Shown here: positions 52,201 to 63,841 of the stretch, one piece after another | Position numbering within the stretch: position 1 is the stretch's first letter | Layout: every line of letters starts with the position of its first letter | Assembly (NCBI GenBank): GCA_026210745.1 | Contig: CP110632.1 | Span: 3,223,001 to 3,287,000, forward strand | Origin: Exobasidium rhododendri | Taxonomy: Eukaryota; Basidiomycota; Exobasidiomycetes; Exobasidiales; Exobasidiaceae | Direction: 5' to 3' | DNA length: 64,000 nt | Position numbers and translations under genes: made by a program | The notes under the pieces: generated by a model | What the model saw: the letters and a program-made list of their open reading frames with translations, nothing else | What the model was told of the DNA's origin: nothing | Database searches by the model: none

Positions 52201-53351
52201 AGCATTTCCTGTTGATGGAGGATCTGACAGGAAGACTGAAATGCCCCTGTGTGTTGGACTTGAAGATGGGAACACGACAGTACGGACTGGACGCTACCCC
52301 TGCCAAGAAAAAGAGTCAGACGAAAAAGTGCGACAAGACTACGTCGCGATCGCATGGTGTGCGGATCTGTGGGATGCAGGTGTACGACGTAACGAGTCAA
52401 AAGTACATTTTCCAGGACAAGTACTACGGTCGAAAGGTGCTGCCCGACGATTTCCCCAAAGCCTTGGCCAAGTTCTTTCATGATGGAGACAGCTTGCTGA
52501 TCTATCACATACCCATCATCTTGGAGAAGCTGCATCGCTTGGCCGGGATCATCTTTCGATTGAAGAGGTATCGATTTTATGCCAGCAGTCTGCTATTCAT
52601 CTACGACGGGGACGATGTGACACAGAAGAAGCTACAAAGAGAATTTGATCATCGTCGTAAAAAGGGCCTCGCTGGATATTCTCCAAGTATGCTGGAAGCA
52701 CATCAAGAAATGGAGGCGCAGAAGACTCCATTGGAGGAAGGTGGCTTCAAGAACAACAGTAGCAGTACTTCGCTGGGCAAGAGCGTCTTTTCCTCTCTGA
52801 GTAGTGATGTGATTCCCTCTAGCATATCTTCCAGTCGAGCGAGCTTGAGTCCGCTGTTGCAACCTACAAATTCCAGTACGATTTCCAGCTCAGCGCCTCC
52901 CAAAAGAAGAAGAAAGAAGGGAGAAATCAACATTCGGATCATCGACTTTGCTCACTGTACTACGGGGCATGACTTTGCTCTTCCCCGTCAGCCTAAAGAC
53001 GACGGCGATGACCAAGAGGAAGCCATCATCGGTAAAAAGGGCCATCACGATGAAGACGACGACACGCCAGTCGCAACCTACTTTCCTGCCTTGATCGATG
53101 GACCTGACAGCGGTTACCTATACGGCTTGAAGAACCTTTCCGCCTCTTTTGAGCAGATCTGGCAAGAAGAGAGAACGTCGAGAATGGCAAAAGCATATCA
53201 GCAGGCAAAGGAAAATCACTGCTCTGAGGATGAAGCTCAGAATCTCTCGAAAGAGGAGGACTTGGGCAATCTGCACATTGACGGATCAGACATCTTTGAC
53301 CTCATCTTCTCAGACACACCTGGCGGTCTGAACGGCTACGTCTCTACCTAA
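49194..53351 (+). CDS. KCS1: Inositol hexakisphosphate kinase (KCS1 type)
   Basis: A single exon encodes 1,385 residues. The first 1,000 residues are Ser-rich and disordered, with a segment around 485-560 ([22 protein letters not shown]... in shorter blocks, [21 protein letters not shown]) that belongs to the kinase N-lobe. The inositol-binding PxxxDxKxG signature is PCVLDLKMG at about residue 1016, followed by TRQYG. C-terminal kinase elements are [18 protein letters not shown] and [10 protein letters not shown] (about 1245), the metal-binding aspartate region. Kcs1 makes inositol pyrophosphates (5-IP7) used in phosphate sensing. A large insert separates the N-lobe and the signature, as in yeast Kcs1. 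The E-box and overlapping upstream ORF precede it. Confidence 0.88.
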   Translation: MLLPHESSHSPQEVASASSPSDRRVAMSKESPASHAVYAPGTNPNQYSSGGLHISLPPGIPTPELSIFSPPASTTHKGIRDTSYVEGSVQRRSSVGDNSASVTGRGKTVAAAPLESSSSRSAAQSSLKSPGKPFTSPSKFARGMTSSPNGSTASTSRSASTNANNVLHSPSYSTLLSTEGSTGQSLNEGVSAFRAAQQPSPSAASGPSRLPLSPATYTMTATSSLRSASSTPGRRSKNAVEDEEGDVLLSMGQTPSHLRGIDLALPPAMLSSGRKASVSLQLFKETNNGGSSIGGGEKDVSSSDLQKTFTKKRTTRTKEETVQEEVVTTVRPPSLSLPSSPKGANSLLPVGQIDRQPATPSSILNQTYFPLASHQKQPAPSSQAYVASPTDEDRPSQDWPHHDSTTPTLPLLSESVNARSLANNLSNEEESSDDNFQSDGSVGEEELEDLDSPIFEGEDDWMQTRDNESDETNLPQLDYQNESSSGEAPAVVQLQPFNNQVGGHSAIFQFSRRAVCKPLVSRENQFYEAVEREHPTLLSFIPQYLGVLNVTYRHVERKEIGEEQEDEVRDSKAIEADGAIGDEDSRGRSSGPRRVSESRRKIFEGQDDNEEEIPEVSLDMNRHIIPEWMLRRSGVRRSTDQSQASTPIRSRNSSSRRDILHRSKDNPSAERSTSRLSSSAEGQSQSSSHDRTFSPTLDPMSHFGPETPLSTSPPTPSGGSPNASSPKSIKSLSRVNVGQIAPLDANVQDEQSRATTPLSSHSNIAGRGCTSVNRKLQEQVLREVFSTPLLNDHDSHEGWSISKRKSKKDKRRLVKAWEQSEEGVARSSVSRVPEGASSKRTVQRREEEEGAAAPSPRTTSSALNSPLMKPQKVKQSMPPMTTISTQSEEVEGKSSRRPRRVHSDAALTLRDRIPLSVTPMVASKIGIPDAVSSGDKGNSSALAGSQLVRDDWVKGEADDRNNDLKQETPKPFLTIDDTEGLLSATSVYQADEGHCQRSPVRQEHFLLMEDLTGRLKCPCVLDLKMGTRQYGLDATPAKKKSQTKKCDKTTSRSHGVRICGMQVYDVTSQKYIFQDKYYGRKVLPDDFPKALAKFFHDGDSLLIYHIPIILEKLHRLAGIIFRLKRYRFYASSLLFIYDGDDVTQKKLQREFDHRRKKGLAGYSPSMLEAHQEMEAQKTPLEEGGFKNNSSSTSLGKSVFSSLSSDVIPSSISSSRASLSPLLQPTNSSTISSSAPPKRRRKKGEINIRIIDFAHCTTGHDFALPRQPKDDGDDQEEAIIGKKGHHDEDDDTPVATYFPALIDGPDSGYLYGLKNLSASFEQIWQEERTSRMAKAYQQAKENHCSEDEAQNLSKEEDLGNLHIDGSDIFDLIFSDTPGGLNGYVST

Positions 53352-53637
53352 GCAGAACTATCTTAGTCATCCCACATGTACTTCTCCATCATTTTTCTCT
53401 TGCCCCCCCCCTTCTCCTTACCCCTTTTCTGCCTGGTATGTATTTCTGTCTTTCCACTCGTTTGCACTCCTTCCCCCCTCCCTCCCCTCCACCCTGCTTC
53501 CTCGCATTCAACAGGCTTTCATGGCCCCGTGTCACCTCCGTATCATATGTAAACGTAAATGTCAATGACATCATCATATTACCACCTAGAGCCCTTTGTG
53601 GATAATTTCTTTTCAAGTGTGACAAATGGTCCTGCTA
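53352..53637. other. Convergent intergenic region, KCS1 / ERV46
   Basis: This 286-bp stretch is pyrimidine-rich on the plus strand, with a 9-C run at about 53403. No gene is visible. Confidence 0.4.
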
Positions 53638-55427
53638 TCAAACAAGCTTGCCCCCCAATCGAGTAGCACCTTCCCAGTTTCCACCTTTGCTCATTCGAAT
53701 CCTACTTTCATGGACGGCAGCATCTAGGATCCCTGCTACTGTCAGGATACCACCCACGATTGCGCAAGTAGAAGTCAGGAAGTGACCTAGCGATTTACGA
53801 GATTGAGACTTTACAGTCTTTAGTCCACTGATGTCGAAATTGAGAAAGAAGCCAGGCATGCCAGAAAAGCCGTGTTGAACCTGATGAGGTTCAGGCGAGG
53901 CAGGCTTCGCACCCGGTTTCTGAGGAGTGAGGTCTCTCTCATATGATGTGACGCTGTACTGATGTGTTTTGAGGACCATGCCATTCAGTAGATGCAATTC
54001 CGTAGGTACGACTTTCACAAAGTACTGCAGTCGATTATCAGGGGTGTTGGGAGGAAAGGAAGTGTGAGCAAACATCGGAATGGGGCCTTTCTCACTGCCT
54101 CTTCTTCTTCTTCCTCCTCCTTACCTGAAACATGAATTGACTCTTTTCCGTGTGTGCTCGTAGGCCTTCCAGTGGATCTGACACTCCCATAATCTCCTTT
54201 ACAGCCCTGCCGGCCGAATTGTCTCTGCCTGCATGATACTCGTCTTCTGTGCCAAAAGAGAGTTCGTGTATAATGTGACCAAAGTCCTGAGCGAACGAGG
54301 GATATGACTGATCAGTATCTGACCGTGGCTAGACGTGCATGCTGCTAGTAAGAATGCTCTCACATGATGTTCAGCGCCGCTCCCCGCCAGATATGGGACC
54401 AAGTCGTGAACATGAACGCTGTTCCTTTGAAACGCTCTACCGGGAGAGATGTGAAAGTTGCCGATAACTTTGTTGACATGAACTCTTCCTGCGACGTTGC
54501 AGCCCTCCGTGTTCTGCTCTTTGATCTTCTGCGACCAGCCCTCCGAGACACACTAACGAAATATGTTACTAGAAAGTCAGCGAAACAGCCTTTGCGAAGG
54601 AAGGAATTCACCCTTTACAGCTTGACGCACCTGATCGATGTGATCTGGATCTGTGAAGCTCCACCCCTTTCCGACGTAGGCTTCGCGAACTTCGTCACAA
54701 GTGTTGCAACATCCACTCGCAGGCGGCTCACCGCCATAGCATGATCCACAGTAATCCTTCCCATGTAAGGAAGCCATTCGGTCTGCCTCACCTTTGAGGC
54801 CTGTGATTGTATGCCCAGCAATCAGCTTCAACACTGTATCGAACACATCATCCGCCTCATTCGCTTACCTTTCGTGCCGCCTTCGCTCACTAATCTGCCA
54901 TCAGCTTGCAGTCGACTTCGCTCCAGATCGTGCAAGATATTAAATTGGCTCTCGCCAGAGATGTCCATGATGTCTACCGAGAGCACTGTATAGATGGAAG
55001 GGACAATGTCGATGAAGCTAAGCTTACTGGACACCACTGAAAATCAGCTCTCAGAAAGGACCAATCTCGACTCACGATAGCAAGGGACTCTTGGAAAGGT
55101 GATATTCATTCCTATCGTTAGCTTTTCGCCCCGACTCTTGTCGACGACCAGAGTAGTGTCTTCGCTTATACTTCGGTATGCTATGAATTCCCCCAAGGTC
55201 AAATAGACGATCATTGCGAACGAAATGAGAGTGATTAGAGCTCCCGTGCTAGTACGAACTCGCACATCGTCCAATGTCTACAATGCGAAGAAGCCCCGAG
55301 CAATGGAGAATGGGTGAGTTCAGTATGCGGTATTCCATGTCCCCTTTTCCTTATCCTCATTATAGCAGCTCACCTTTCCAAATGCATCAATGCCACTCAG
55401 CTGACCGAACACACCATTTCGACCCAT
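53638..55427 (-). CDS. ERV46: ERV46/ERGIC-3 COPII cargo-receptor subunit
   Basis: Seven exons on the minus strand (55374-55427, 55076-55277, 54869-54985, 54631-54800, 54364-54552, 54125-54286, 53638-54024) give 426 residues (yeast Erv46 415). Each junction keeps frame through conserved words: IDAFGK|TLDDVR, FPRVPCY followed by LLSVDIMDISGE, then GKDYCGSCYG with the CCNTC cysteine cluster, CVSEGWSQKIKEQNTEGC, VIGNFHISPGRAF, DFGHIIHELSFG, and YFVKVVPTEL. One membrane segment lies near the N-terminus (about 29-50) and one near the C-terminus (about 378-400), leaving a large lumenal domain. Erv46 with Erv41 cycles between ER and Golgi. This is the most intron-rich gene in the window (six introns, 68-100 bp). 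Confidence 0.9.
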
Positions 55428-56021
55428 ATTCGCCAGATCCTGAGCGGTCGCAGTCGCTTTTGGAATGGTAGGAGAGCAGGAGGGACGGAGAGAGGGTGTA
55501 AGCTCAAGTTACGTTCGAGGAAGTTAAATTCTTGTTCCTTAGCTCGCTTTCTTCCCTTTTTCCTGCTCAAATGTATTTGTATACGTGTGAGGGGTATGCA
55601 AACGTATTGCGGGGGATCTGAGCCCTGCCACTCAATCATTGCGAGCGGCCTCATACCATCAAAGGCGCTATAGAAAGAGTGAACGGCTCGAGTCGTCCTT
55701 TCTCCTACAATGTGGATCAGGTTGCACGGATGTATCATGTCTATCGTAGAGAGCATGCATCACACTCTTCAAAGGGTAAAGTTAAGGTGATATCATTAAA
55801 GACGACATGCATGAGGCGTATCGGAGAGAGTAAAGAAACAGTCGACTGAGAAGGTAAGAGAAAAGAGAGAGGAAAAGGAACAGGAGAACGACGATACAGG
55901 AGAACCAACAAAAAAGCTGCCTTTCACCCAAGTCTCCCCCACTCAATCTCTTTTGCCTAGGTGTAGGATCGCAAGAGATTTAATGGGTGATTAAGGAGAT
56001 TAAAGCAAGGGATATACTAAT
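55428..56021. promoter_or_regulatory. Region between ERV46 start and H+-ATPase 3' end
   Basis: These 594 bases hold the promoter of ERV46 and the 3' untranslated region of the H+-ATPase; both genes run leftward. The minus-strand frame at 55397-55756 mostly overlaps exon 1 in another frame and is not protein-like. Confidence 0.4.
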
Positions 56022-59000
56022 CTAGTTGATCGTAGAGAGACGTCGACTAGCTTGTTGCGTCTGGATGCTGCTCAATCGGCTCAACTCGGTGCTGGTGATG
56101 TGAACCTTCTTGCCGCCCAGACCGACTTTGCGAGAGGCTCTTGACATGAAGCTGGTTCGACCGGCATACAGGCTCTCGTGTCTGGACAAGGTTCTAGTGA
56201 CTTCTGCTTGATGTTCAGCGTGAAGATTTCGCCTCTTTGACTGGCTCTTTCGAATCGTCTTGACAATTTTGCGCATTCCAAACTTGACAAAGTCCAATGG
56301 AAACAACCAAACAATCGACCAGACCCAAACGATACCGATCCATCCGGGTGAGATTGGCTTGACAGCAGTGAAACCCCAATCGGCAAAGGCAGACAGCAGG
56401 GAAGACACGAGTTGAGCTACACAGAAAGCGCCGAAAAGAGCCAAAGAAGGGGCTTCCAAGAAGAACCATCCTTTTGATCTTGTGATAAAGATGAGTGCTT
56501 GACTGGTGATGCTGGTGTAGAGGTACACGATCATGTGAAGCTCAGGCAAGTTTGAATCGCCGTGGTAAGAGGCAACGCCGAATTTGTCTTCGAAGAAGTT
56601 GGTGTGGAAGATGACGGCAAAGAGTGCGACGGTGGAGGCGGTCAAGTAGATGCCATACCCCACGGCATACGAGAAGATCTCCACAAGGTCCCAGTGATCC
56701 GGCTCATCGCTTGGCAAGACTCGATCAAGCGACAGAGTCATGATCGTGCCATCGTTCAAAAGAGCTACGACCAGAATCATAAAGGGCGGGAAGTCGAATT
56801 TCCAGGCAAAGGCCATCAGAGCAAAGCAGAGGACGACTCGAATCGTGACTGCACAAGCATAGATGCTGTAGTTTCGCATACGCTGGAAGATGATCCTCGA
56901 CCCACGAATCGCCTCAATGATGGTGGAAAGACCCGGTTCGACCAAGACAATGTCGGCTGCTCCTCTTGCTGCATCAGTTGCACCCTCGACTGCGATACCG
57001 ACATTGGCTCTGGAAAGGGCAGGTGCGTCATTTGCTCCATCTCCAGTCATGGCAGTAAGATGACCAAGTGCTTGAAGTCGCTTCACAATCTCGAATTTGT
57101 GCTCGGGGAACACACCGGCAAATCCGTCTGCATGGAGAATCATCTCGTCCAACGTTGCGTACGGACACCCTGGTGGCGGAATGCCCGTCTGAAGTGCCTT
57201 TGCATTGTACATGTTGTCTCCCAGCCCTAATCTTCTGCCTGTTTCTTTGGCAATGGCGAGTTGATCTCCCGTCGCCATCTTCACTTGCACGCCCAGTGCT
57301 TTGGCGTCATCCAGTGTCTGCTTGGTATCGTCACGAGGGGGGTCGAAGATGGCGAGTAGCCCAATCAACTCGTAGCCATTCCCTTCGCCATCCGCTTCGC
57401 CACTAGGAACATCCTCGACTGCAACAGCAAGCGCACGCAATCCACGATTGGCAAATTCCTCCACGTCATTCTCCAAGGCGATCTCTTGGCTTTCCGTCTT
57501 GTTACGAGAGCAAAGATCGATGATTACGCCCGTCATTCCTTTAGCCACTCGCTTGACTTGACCGGTGGACTCCTCTCGATACGTGATCTCTGTGCGTTTA
57601 TCGACTGGATTAAAAGGTCTGAAAGTGAGTAGCTGGATTCCCTTCCGAGCCAGAGAGGGATCTTCGATTGCACCGACAACGCAAGTGTCAATGGCATCTT
57701 GATTTTCGGTTCGTGAAGCATAGGCAGCCAAAAGCATGACCTCTTGGGCGCTGTAGTCGGCGTATCTTCGCACCAATTCCTTATCAATGCTCAGCTTGTT
57801 GGTAGTCAAGGTGCCGGTCTTGTCCGAGCAAAGAATCGTGACCCCTGCCAACTCTTCAATAGCAGTGATGCGGGTGACAATCGCCTTGTGCTTTGCCAAT
57901 TGACCGGCGCCAACAGCCAAAGTGACGGAGAGAACGGTGGGCATGGCAATGGGGATGCCCCCAATTAGCAAGACTAAGATATTGTCCAGTCCTCTTCGGT
58001 AAGAGTAGTGATAGACGGCGTAGAGGACAATAATCTCTGCCACGACAAAGATGGCAATCGACACGATGCAGAATAGACCGATCCTGGCGAGTACTTTTTG
58101 CAAATGACCAGTAGAGTCGTCGTCTTGACCGACCAAGGCAGCTGCACGACCGAAGAAAGTGTTGGTACCGGTGGATATGACGACACCCTCTGCTTCACCC
58201 TGTTTGCACGTCGAGCCACTGAAGCATTGGTCGCCGACTTGCTTACTGGTGGGAAGTGATTCACCTGTGAGAGCGGCCTGATCGATCGACACATTGATGG
58301 CGTCAAATAGTCGACAGTCTGCCGGAACAATGTCACCGATCTTGAACGCAATAACGTCTCCTGGAACCAGTTCTGAAGACTCCATCTCGGACCAGGTGCC
58401 GTCCCGCTTGACTCTTGCTTTGGGGGCTAGTGAATCCATGAGTGCCTTGACAGCATTTCCGGCGCTCCTCTCTTCGATGAAGCCGATGGTAGAGTTGATA
58501 AAGAGGAGGAGGACGATTCCGACAAAGTCAGGCCAGTCCGGGGGCTTGCCTTCTCCATTGGAAAGTCCGATTGCGACCAGAGCTGCTCCTTCCATGACCC
58601 AGCTGGAAAGAAGAAGATGATGAAGGAGGAGGAAAAGAAGAAGAAGAAAGGCAAAGGGTGGTCAATCTTGAGTGACAGCCACCGTTACACGCTGACACAC
58701 ACTCACGACAAGGGATTCCACATAAAGGACAAGAATTGAAGAATCGGATTGACATCTTCACTTTCCAACTTATTTGGCCCAAAGAGCTCGATTCGTCGTT
58801 GAGCTTCTCCGCTGACGAGACCGTCTTCGTTGGCCTGAAGAAGTTGGTAGACGTCTTGCATCTCAATCGACTCCAAGTCTACCTTTTCCTTGTCGTAGAG
58901 ATCTTCTGCTTTGAGCTCAATGGTGCTCATGTCCACGAGAGCGTGTTTAGGTCCATTGTTGCCATGCTCATCGTCCTTTGTGCAGCAAGACTCGTTTGTA

Positions 59001-59143
59001 AGACCTTCGCGATTCTCGTCATCATGCACTGAATAACTACTACTCACTACATTGCGATGCTTGGTGATCTTCTTCTCGTCTGGCACTGGCGAAGATTTGT
59101 CCACGTCGACCGTGGAAGACGACATGTTCTTCTCAGAAGACAT
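56022..59143 (-). CDS. Plasma-membrane H+-ATPase, plant-type P3A pump
   Basis: Two exons (58707-59143, 56022-58602; 104-bp intron) give 1,005 residues. The pump exports protons and sets the membrane potential. The phosphorylated aspartate is D406 in CSDKTGTLT. TGES (ALTGESLP), GDQLAIAKETGRRLG and MTGDGANDAPAL are intact. KPPDWPDFVGIVLLLFINST and SGSTCKQGEAEGV place it with plant-type pumps found in some basidiomycetes, not with ascomycete PMA1. The nucleotide-domain KGAP motif reads KGMTG (K500). Ten membrane helices are expected and visible as hydrophobic blocks. The N-terminus carries a charged extension of about 90 residues; the C-terminus (ending SRRLSTIN) lacks the plant YTV-type 14-3-3 site. 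The ATG at 59143 is the first in frame. Confidence 0.93.
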
Positions 59144-60685
59144 TTGTTTAAGACCTCCTGGAGCCAATTATTTTGCTCGATGTGAAGGAAGCGCTCCTAG
59201 CCGGAAAACAGAAGCTTGCTTTTGCTCTCGACCTCTACCAGAGAGACGATTAGGCGCAATTCAAGTGCTGCGAAGAGAGGAGAGGGAAGGAGAGAGGAGG
59301 AGGAGGTGGGGTGGTGGTGCAATGCGATGGACGGTAGTGACCAAGAGACCTGTCAGGTAAGGGAGTGTTGGAAATGGAAGGGGGGGGTAAGAAAGAGTCA
59401 GTCAATTCTTTATAAGAGGAGACATCAAATCAGAAGGAAGGAGAGGGGATTGCTGCAGACCTCATCGGCGTAGAGGGCTTCAGTACGCCCTTCTGCCAGG
59501 GCGCCTTATCAGTCTCACTCACAGACACGAAAATCGTAGGCGGTGAATTCAGCCTTGAGAGAAAAAGAGAAAGAAAAATGACTCGCTATGATGCGATCGA
59601 ATAGTGATCAGAGCACCGACCTGTACCCTTGCGATTGGAAATGCTATAAAGAAATTTCCCCAAACACACTTAGCGAGATGAATTGCCAGAACAGACGAAG
59701 TGAGGCAGAAGTCCGGCAGAAACTTCGGCGTCAGTGGCTGTTGCTTTGTAGCTGTGATTGATATTGTACACTCTTTTGGCGTATATGATGCAAAATCGAG
59801 GGGGTGGGGAGTCAGGTAGCGGAGTGGGTGTGAAAAAACAAGCTGAGCCCGGCTCCCAGAGCCCGATGCGATCGAAAGGATCGGCGCAGAGAATAATCCA
59901 AGAAAAACGATGGGAAAAAGGACAGTAGAAAGGGGAAAGCTCGTTGTGCGTCTGGGCGTGAGGTGTGCCACCTTGGGTCAAACGAGAGTCGTACTGATGC
60001 TTTTATCAAGTGCTGCACAGAAGGAAGTAAGGAAGAGGAAGAAGAAGGGAAAGAAAAAGGAGTGGAAGAAGACAAGAGAGTGATCATACCGGCGATGGCC
60101 GGACAATTTCAACCACGACTCTTGCGCCATCTCATTTGATGGCTCCCTCTTGTTTGCAGTAGTCGCTTTTCTCTAGCTGTACATTTGGTCCCGTCTTCAG
60201 AGCAGCGGCTGCACAGGGCTCGGCTGTCGACTCCTTTCCGCTCAGAGCTGCATGGGCAATTGGCGCGCCACCGTTGCTATCCCCACTCTTGCACGTCTTT
60301 CCTTCAACAAACACAGACGGAGTCAACAAATTCGACGTGCCCGGGAGAAACACACACACACACATCAGCCAGACAGAATTAGAAGGACGAGAGGTCTTGG
60401 CACACCCGTCGCCGACCTCTCAAATTCACGCTACGGTCATGTTGAATGCGAATTGTATTGAGTGCTAATATGACAATGTGAGGGGGAAACCGAGGAAGCG
60501 AGACGAGGGGAGAAACGAGACAAAGAGAGGGCAGGGGAAAATGTGTGGAAAAACCTTGAGAAGCCACGCAAGGGAGGTCATTCAAGAGCAGTTGATGCTC
60601 TTTGTTTCAATGTTTATGATGGAGAAAGTAGGAAAGACGTAAGAGAAGTGCAAAAGTGGAAGATGAAGAGAAGGGGAGCAACGAC
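59144..60685. promoter_or_regulatory. Promoter/leader of the H+-ATPase and MET6 3' region
   Basis: This 1.54-kb stretch has no ATG on the minus strand between 59144 and 59408, fitting an efficient leader. A candidate TATA box is at 59409-59414. The leader is CT-rich on the mRNA sense strand. An (AC)n tract is at 60351-60364. The 77-codon minus-strand frame at 60132-60365 starts inside that repeat and is not accepted as a gene. Confidence 0.5.
59409..59414 (-). promoter_or_regulatory. Candidate TATA box of the H+-ATPase gene
   Basis: The minus strand reads TATAAA about 266 bp upstream of the start codon, and no ATG occurs between. This fits a strongly expressed gene with a leader of about 200 nt. 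Inferred from the motif only. Confidence 0.4.
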
Positions 60686-62836
60686 CTATTTGCTAGCCAA
60701 CTCCACTCGGGCTCGCTTGGCGGCAGTGACCATGTTCTTGCACTGAGCGCTGGCTTCCTCCCAATTTCTCGTCTTGAGGCCACAGTCTGGGTTGCACCAA
60801 AGACGCTCGATGGGCAAGTATGCACTGAAGGCCTTGAGACGTTCGAACATCTCGTCAGCTGAGGGGACTCGTGGCGAATGGATGTCAAACACACCCGGTC
60901 CAATGTCGTTTGCGTAGTCAAAGTTCTGGAACACCTTGAGGATCTTGGCGTCGGATTTACTGTTCTCAATCGAGATCATGTCGGCGTCCAAGTCCAAGAT
61001 ACTTTGCATGATCTGTCGGTTGGCGAAATCAGAGTAGCAGAAGTGGCTGACGATTTGCGTCTCATCAGACACACCAGAAGTGCTGAGACGGAAAGAGGCG
61101 ACGGCCCAGTCCAAGTATTCTTTGTGCTCGGCTTCACGCAGGGGTAGACCTTCACGAAGGGCCGGCTCGTCTTCTTGGATACTTCTGATTCCTGCTGCTT
61201 CCAGGTCGTTGACCTCATCTCGCAAGGCTAGAGCGATCTGCTTTGCCTGAATCTCCTTAGAGACGTCTGCTCTTGGGAACGACCAGTTGAGAATCGTGAC
61301 TGGTCCAGTCAACATACCCTTCATGGTCTTCTTGGTCAGACTTTGCGCATAGCTCGACCATCGAACAGTCATAGCCTTTGGTCGGCTGACGTCGCTGACG
61401 ACAATCGGCGGTCGGACGTATCGAGATCCAAAGGACTGAACCCATCCGTTTTGAGTAAAGACGAATCCATCCAACAGCTCACCAAAGTACTGTACCATGT
61501 CGTTTCTCTCAGGTTCACCGTGTACGAGAACATCCAAGTCTAGCTCTTCCTGTCTCTTGACGACAAATTTGATCTCATCCTCCAAGAACTTTTCGTACTC
61601 TTCTTGACTAATCTCGTTCTTGTTGAACCTTGCTCGGTAGGCACGGATCTCCTTGGTTTGAGGGAATGATCCGATGGTGGTGGTGGGGAAGGTGGGCAAG
61701 TTGAGATGTTTGTTCTGCAACTCACGACGAGCCTTAAAGGCAGACTTTCGCTTGAGATCGTCTGCCTTGATTGAAGCAAGTCTCTCTCGAACAGCCGGGT
61801 CGGAGTTCTTTTCAAAGTCTCGTCGAGCTTTAATGCTCTTTTCATTTGTTGCGAGAATACTAGTAGCACTCTTTGGGTCTTTGAGAGCAGCGGTGAGAAG
61901 AGCAACTTCTTCACATTTCTCTGTTGCAAAAGAGAACCAATCAATGACTTCAGCGGAAAGCTTGTTCTCGTTCTTGACAGTGATGGGCGTGTGTTGAAGA
62001 GAAGCACTTGAGGAGACGATGACTCGCTTTTCGTCACCACCGAGTGTCTTGACGGCTTTTTGAGCGATTTCCAAAGCAGCATTGAGATCAGTCTTCCAGA
62101 TGTTTCGTCCAGAAACGAGACCAAGAGACAGGATTGTAGACTTGTTGGCAAAGTGAGGTACGACCGTGTCGATTTGCTCGGGTGCTCTGTCCAAATCGAG
62201 ATGCAGACCAGCGATGGGAAGGTCCTTGACAAAGTCCAAGTTGGATTCAAGTCGTCCAAAGTAGGTAGTCAAGAGCAATTTGACATTAGGAGCAGCCTTG
62301 GAGAGTGTCTCGTAGGTACTCTTGAACTCCTTTGCGTAGTTGGAAGCTCGGTCCATGCAGAGAATCGGTTCATCGATCTGGACCCATTCGGCACCAGCTT
62401 CGGCGAGCTTTGAAAGCAATTCGCCGTAGACTGGGGCAAGCTTGTCGGCCAAGGTAACGGGGTCGAATTCTTCTTGTTGAGCATCTCGATCAACCTTGGC
62501 CAAGGCAAGGAGAGTGATAGGGCCAACGAGAACAGGTCGAGCATTGTATCCAGCTTTCTTAGCTTCAACAAAGTCGTCTACTGGCTTGACATCGTTGAGT
62601 CGGAAGTTGGTCTTTTGCGAAATCTCAGGCACAAGGAAATGGTAATTGGAGTCAAACCATTTCTGCATTTCAGTGGCAGGTAAATCAACGTTTCCCTTTT
62701 GGTGACCACGAGCCATGGCAAAGTATGTGTCTAGGGGATTCAATCCAGACTTGGCATACTTGTCAGGAATGATACCGAAAGTGTTGGAGAAGTCAAGGAC
62801 ATGATCGTAAAGGGTGAAAGTTCCGCTGATGAGAAA

Positions 62837-62867
<31 letters not shown>

Positions 62868-63195
62868 AGAGCGTGAATAACACAAGTAAAACAATCTTCT
62901 ACCGGTGGACTCAGCAGCTACTCACGAAGGAATAACGTCGACACCTTGCGATTTGATCGTCTCGTAAGTCTGTAATCGTTGCTCCTTGGCAACTTTCTGC
63001 AACTCTTCAACGGCAATCTTGCCAGCCCAGAATGACTCGAGAGCCTTCTTGACTTCACGCTTGGGGCCAATACGTGGGTAACCGAGGACAGCAGATTGAC
63101 TGAGTCACCACGAGAAAGGAAGGAAGGAAGGAAGGGATTAGACATCTAACGGGATGCTTTGATCACCAATGCAATGCAGCAAATACTCACGCCAT
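60686..63195 (-). CDS. MET6: Cobalamin-independent methionine synthase
   Basis: Three exons (63191-63195, 62926-63099, 60686-62825) give 772 residues (yeast Met6 767). The enzyme transfers a methyl group from 5-methyltetrahydrofolate-polyglutamate to homocysteine. The N-terminus [20 protein letters not shown] is restored only if the first coding exon is the five bases ATGGC. Both introns have GT...AG ends and keep frame (GC|T, TC|C). The zinc site is complete: H654 and C656 in SHFCYSDF, the glutamate in [10 protein letters not shown], and C741 in [10 protein letters not shown]. The linker region [16 protein letters not shown] opens the C-terminal barrel. Intron 1 carries an (AAGG)n tract and intron 2 an (AG)n tract. 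Confidence 0.95.
62837..62860 (+). repeat. (AG)n microsatellite in MET6 intron 2
   Basis: Twelve AG units lie close to the 3' splice site of intron 2. On the mRNA strand this is a CT-rich tract just before the acceptor and may serve as its polypyrimidine tract. Confidence 0.85.
63113..63136 (+). repeat. (AAGG)n microsatellite in MET6 intron 1
   Basis: Tandem AAGG units read as CCTT on the mRNA strand and lie upstream of the intron 1 acceptor. Confidence 0.75.
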
Positions 63196-63841
63196 GGTGT
63201 ACTATGATCTGCAGGTGATGTATGGTGGGGAAGAGAGAGGGGAATAATTGGTAGGGTAATCTGGTGTGAGAAAAATCCAAATTTGAGAAGAAGCCAGAGG
63301 AAGCGCGCTCGTGCGTGCTTTCTTCTTCTTCTTCATGCATCTCGCTTGACAGTCTAAGTTGAGAGTCGACTACAAAGCCAGTAGGAATTTAAAGAAAAAA
63401 GAGAGGAAGAAGTAATTGACAGGAGATATAAAAAAAAGGCGATCGTCTCGCTTTTTTGTATGCTAGCGCGGGCCTCTGCTACATTGCCTCGGAACGTGGG
63501 GGGGCCCTACCCCATTCAACTCTGAAAGCCAACTTGGAGAGAGAGCGGTCGCATACGAGGCTAGCTCTTTGCAACTTCCAGAGGACCGAAATTTTATCAT
63601 ATTTTTTTGATGAGAAAAACGAGTTGAAATATATAGACAGATGGGGAAGTATAGAAAGGCCTGGCGCACTCAGGACCACCCGGGGAAAAGATACAAATAC
63701 AGGCTAGGACAGGCTGGCTTGGAGGACGAATACCTTACACATTTTTGGGGACGAGAGAGTGTGGAGATGGAGAGGAAAGATATTAAATAAAGAGAGGCTT
63801 GAGAAGAGAAATCGCTTCCGTGCTTGTAGATGAGTCTCTGT
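63196..63841. promoter_or_regulatory. MET6 promoter region and 3' side of the next gene
   Basis: This 646-bp stretch lies between the MET6 start and the stop codon of a further minus-strand gene. It has a purine-rich part and an A-run (63430-63437). No CACGTG site was seen and no protein-like frame is present. Confidence 0.45.

Noticed and set aside
60132..60365. 77-codon minus-strand ATG frame with several cysteines
   Set aside because: Its start lies inside an (AC)n repeat giving an artificial CVCV opening. There is no signal peptide or known family, and no splice partners were found. Expression data could revive it.
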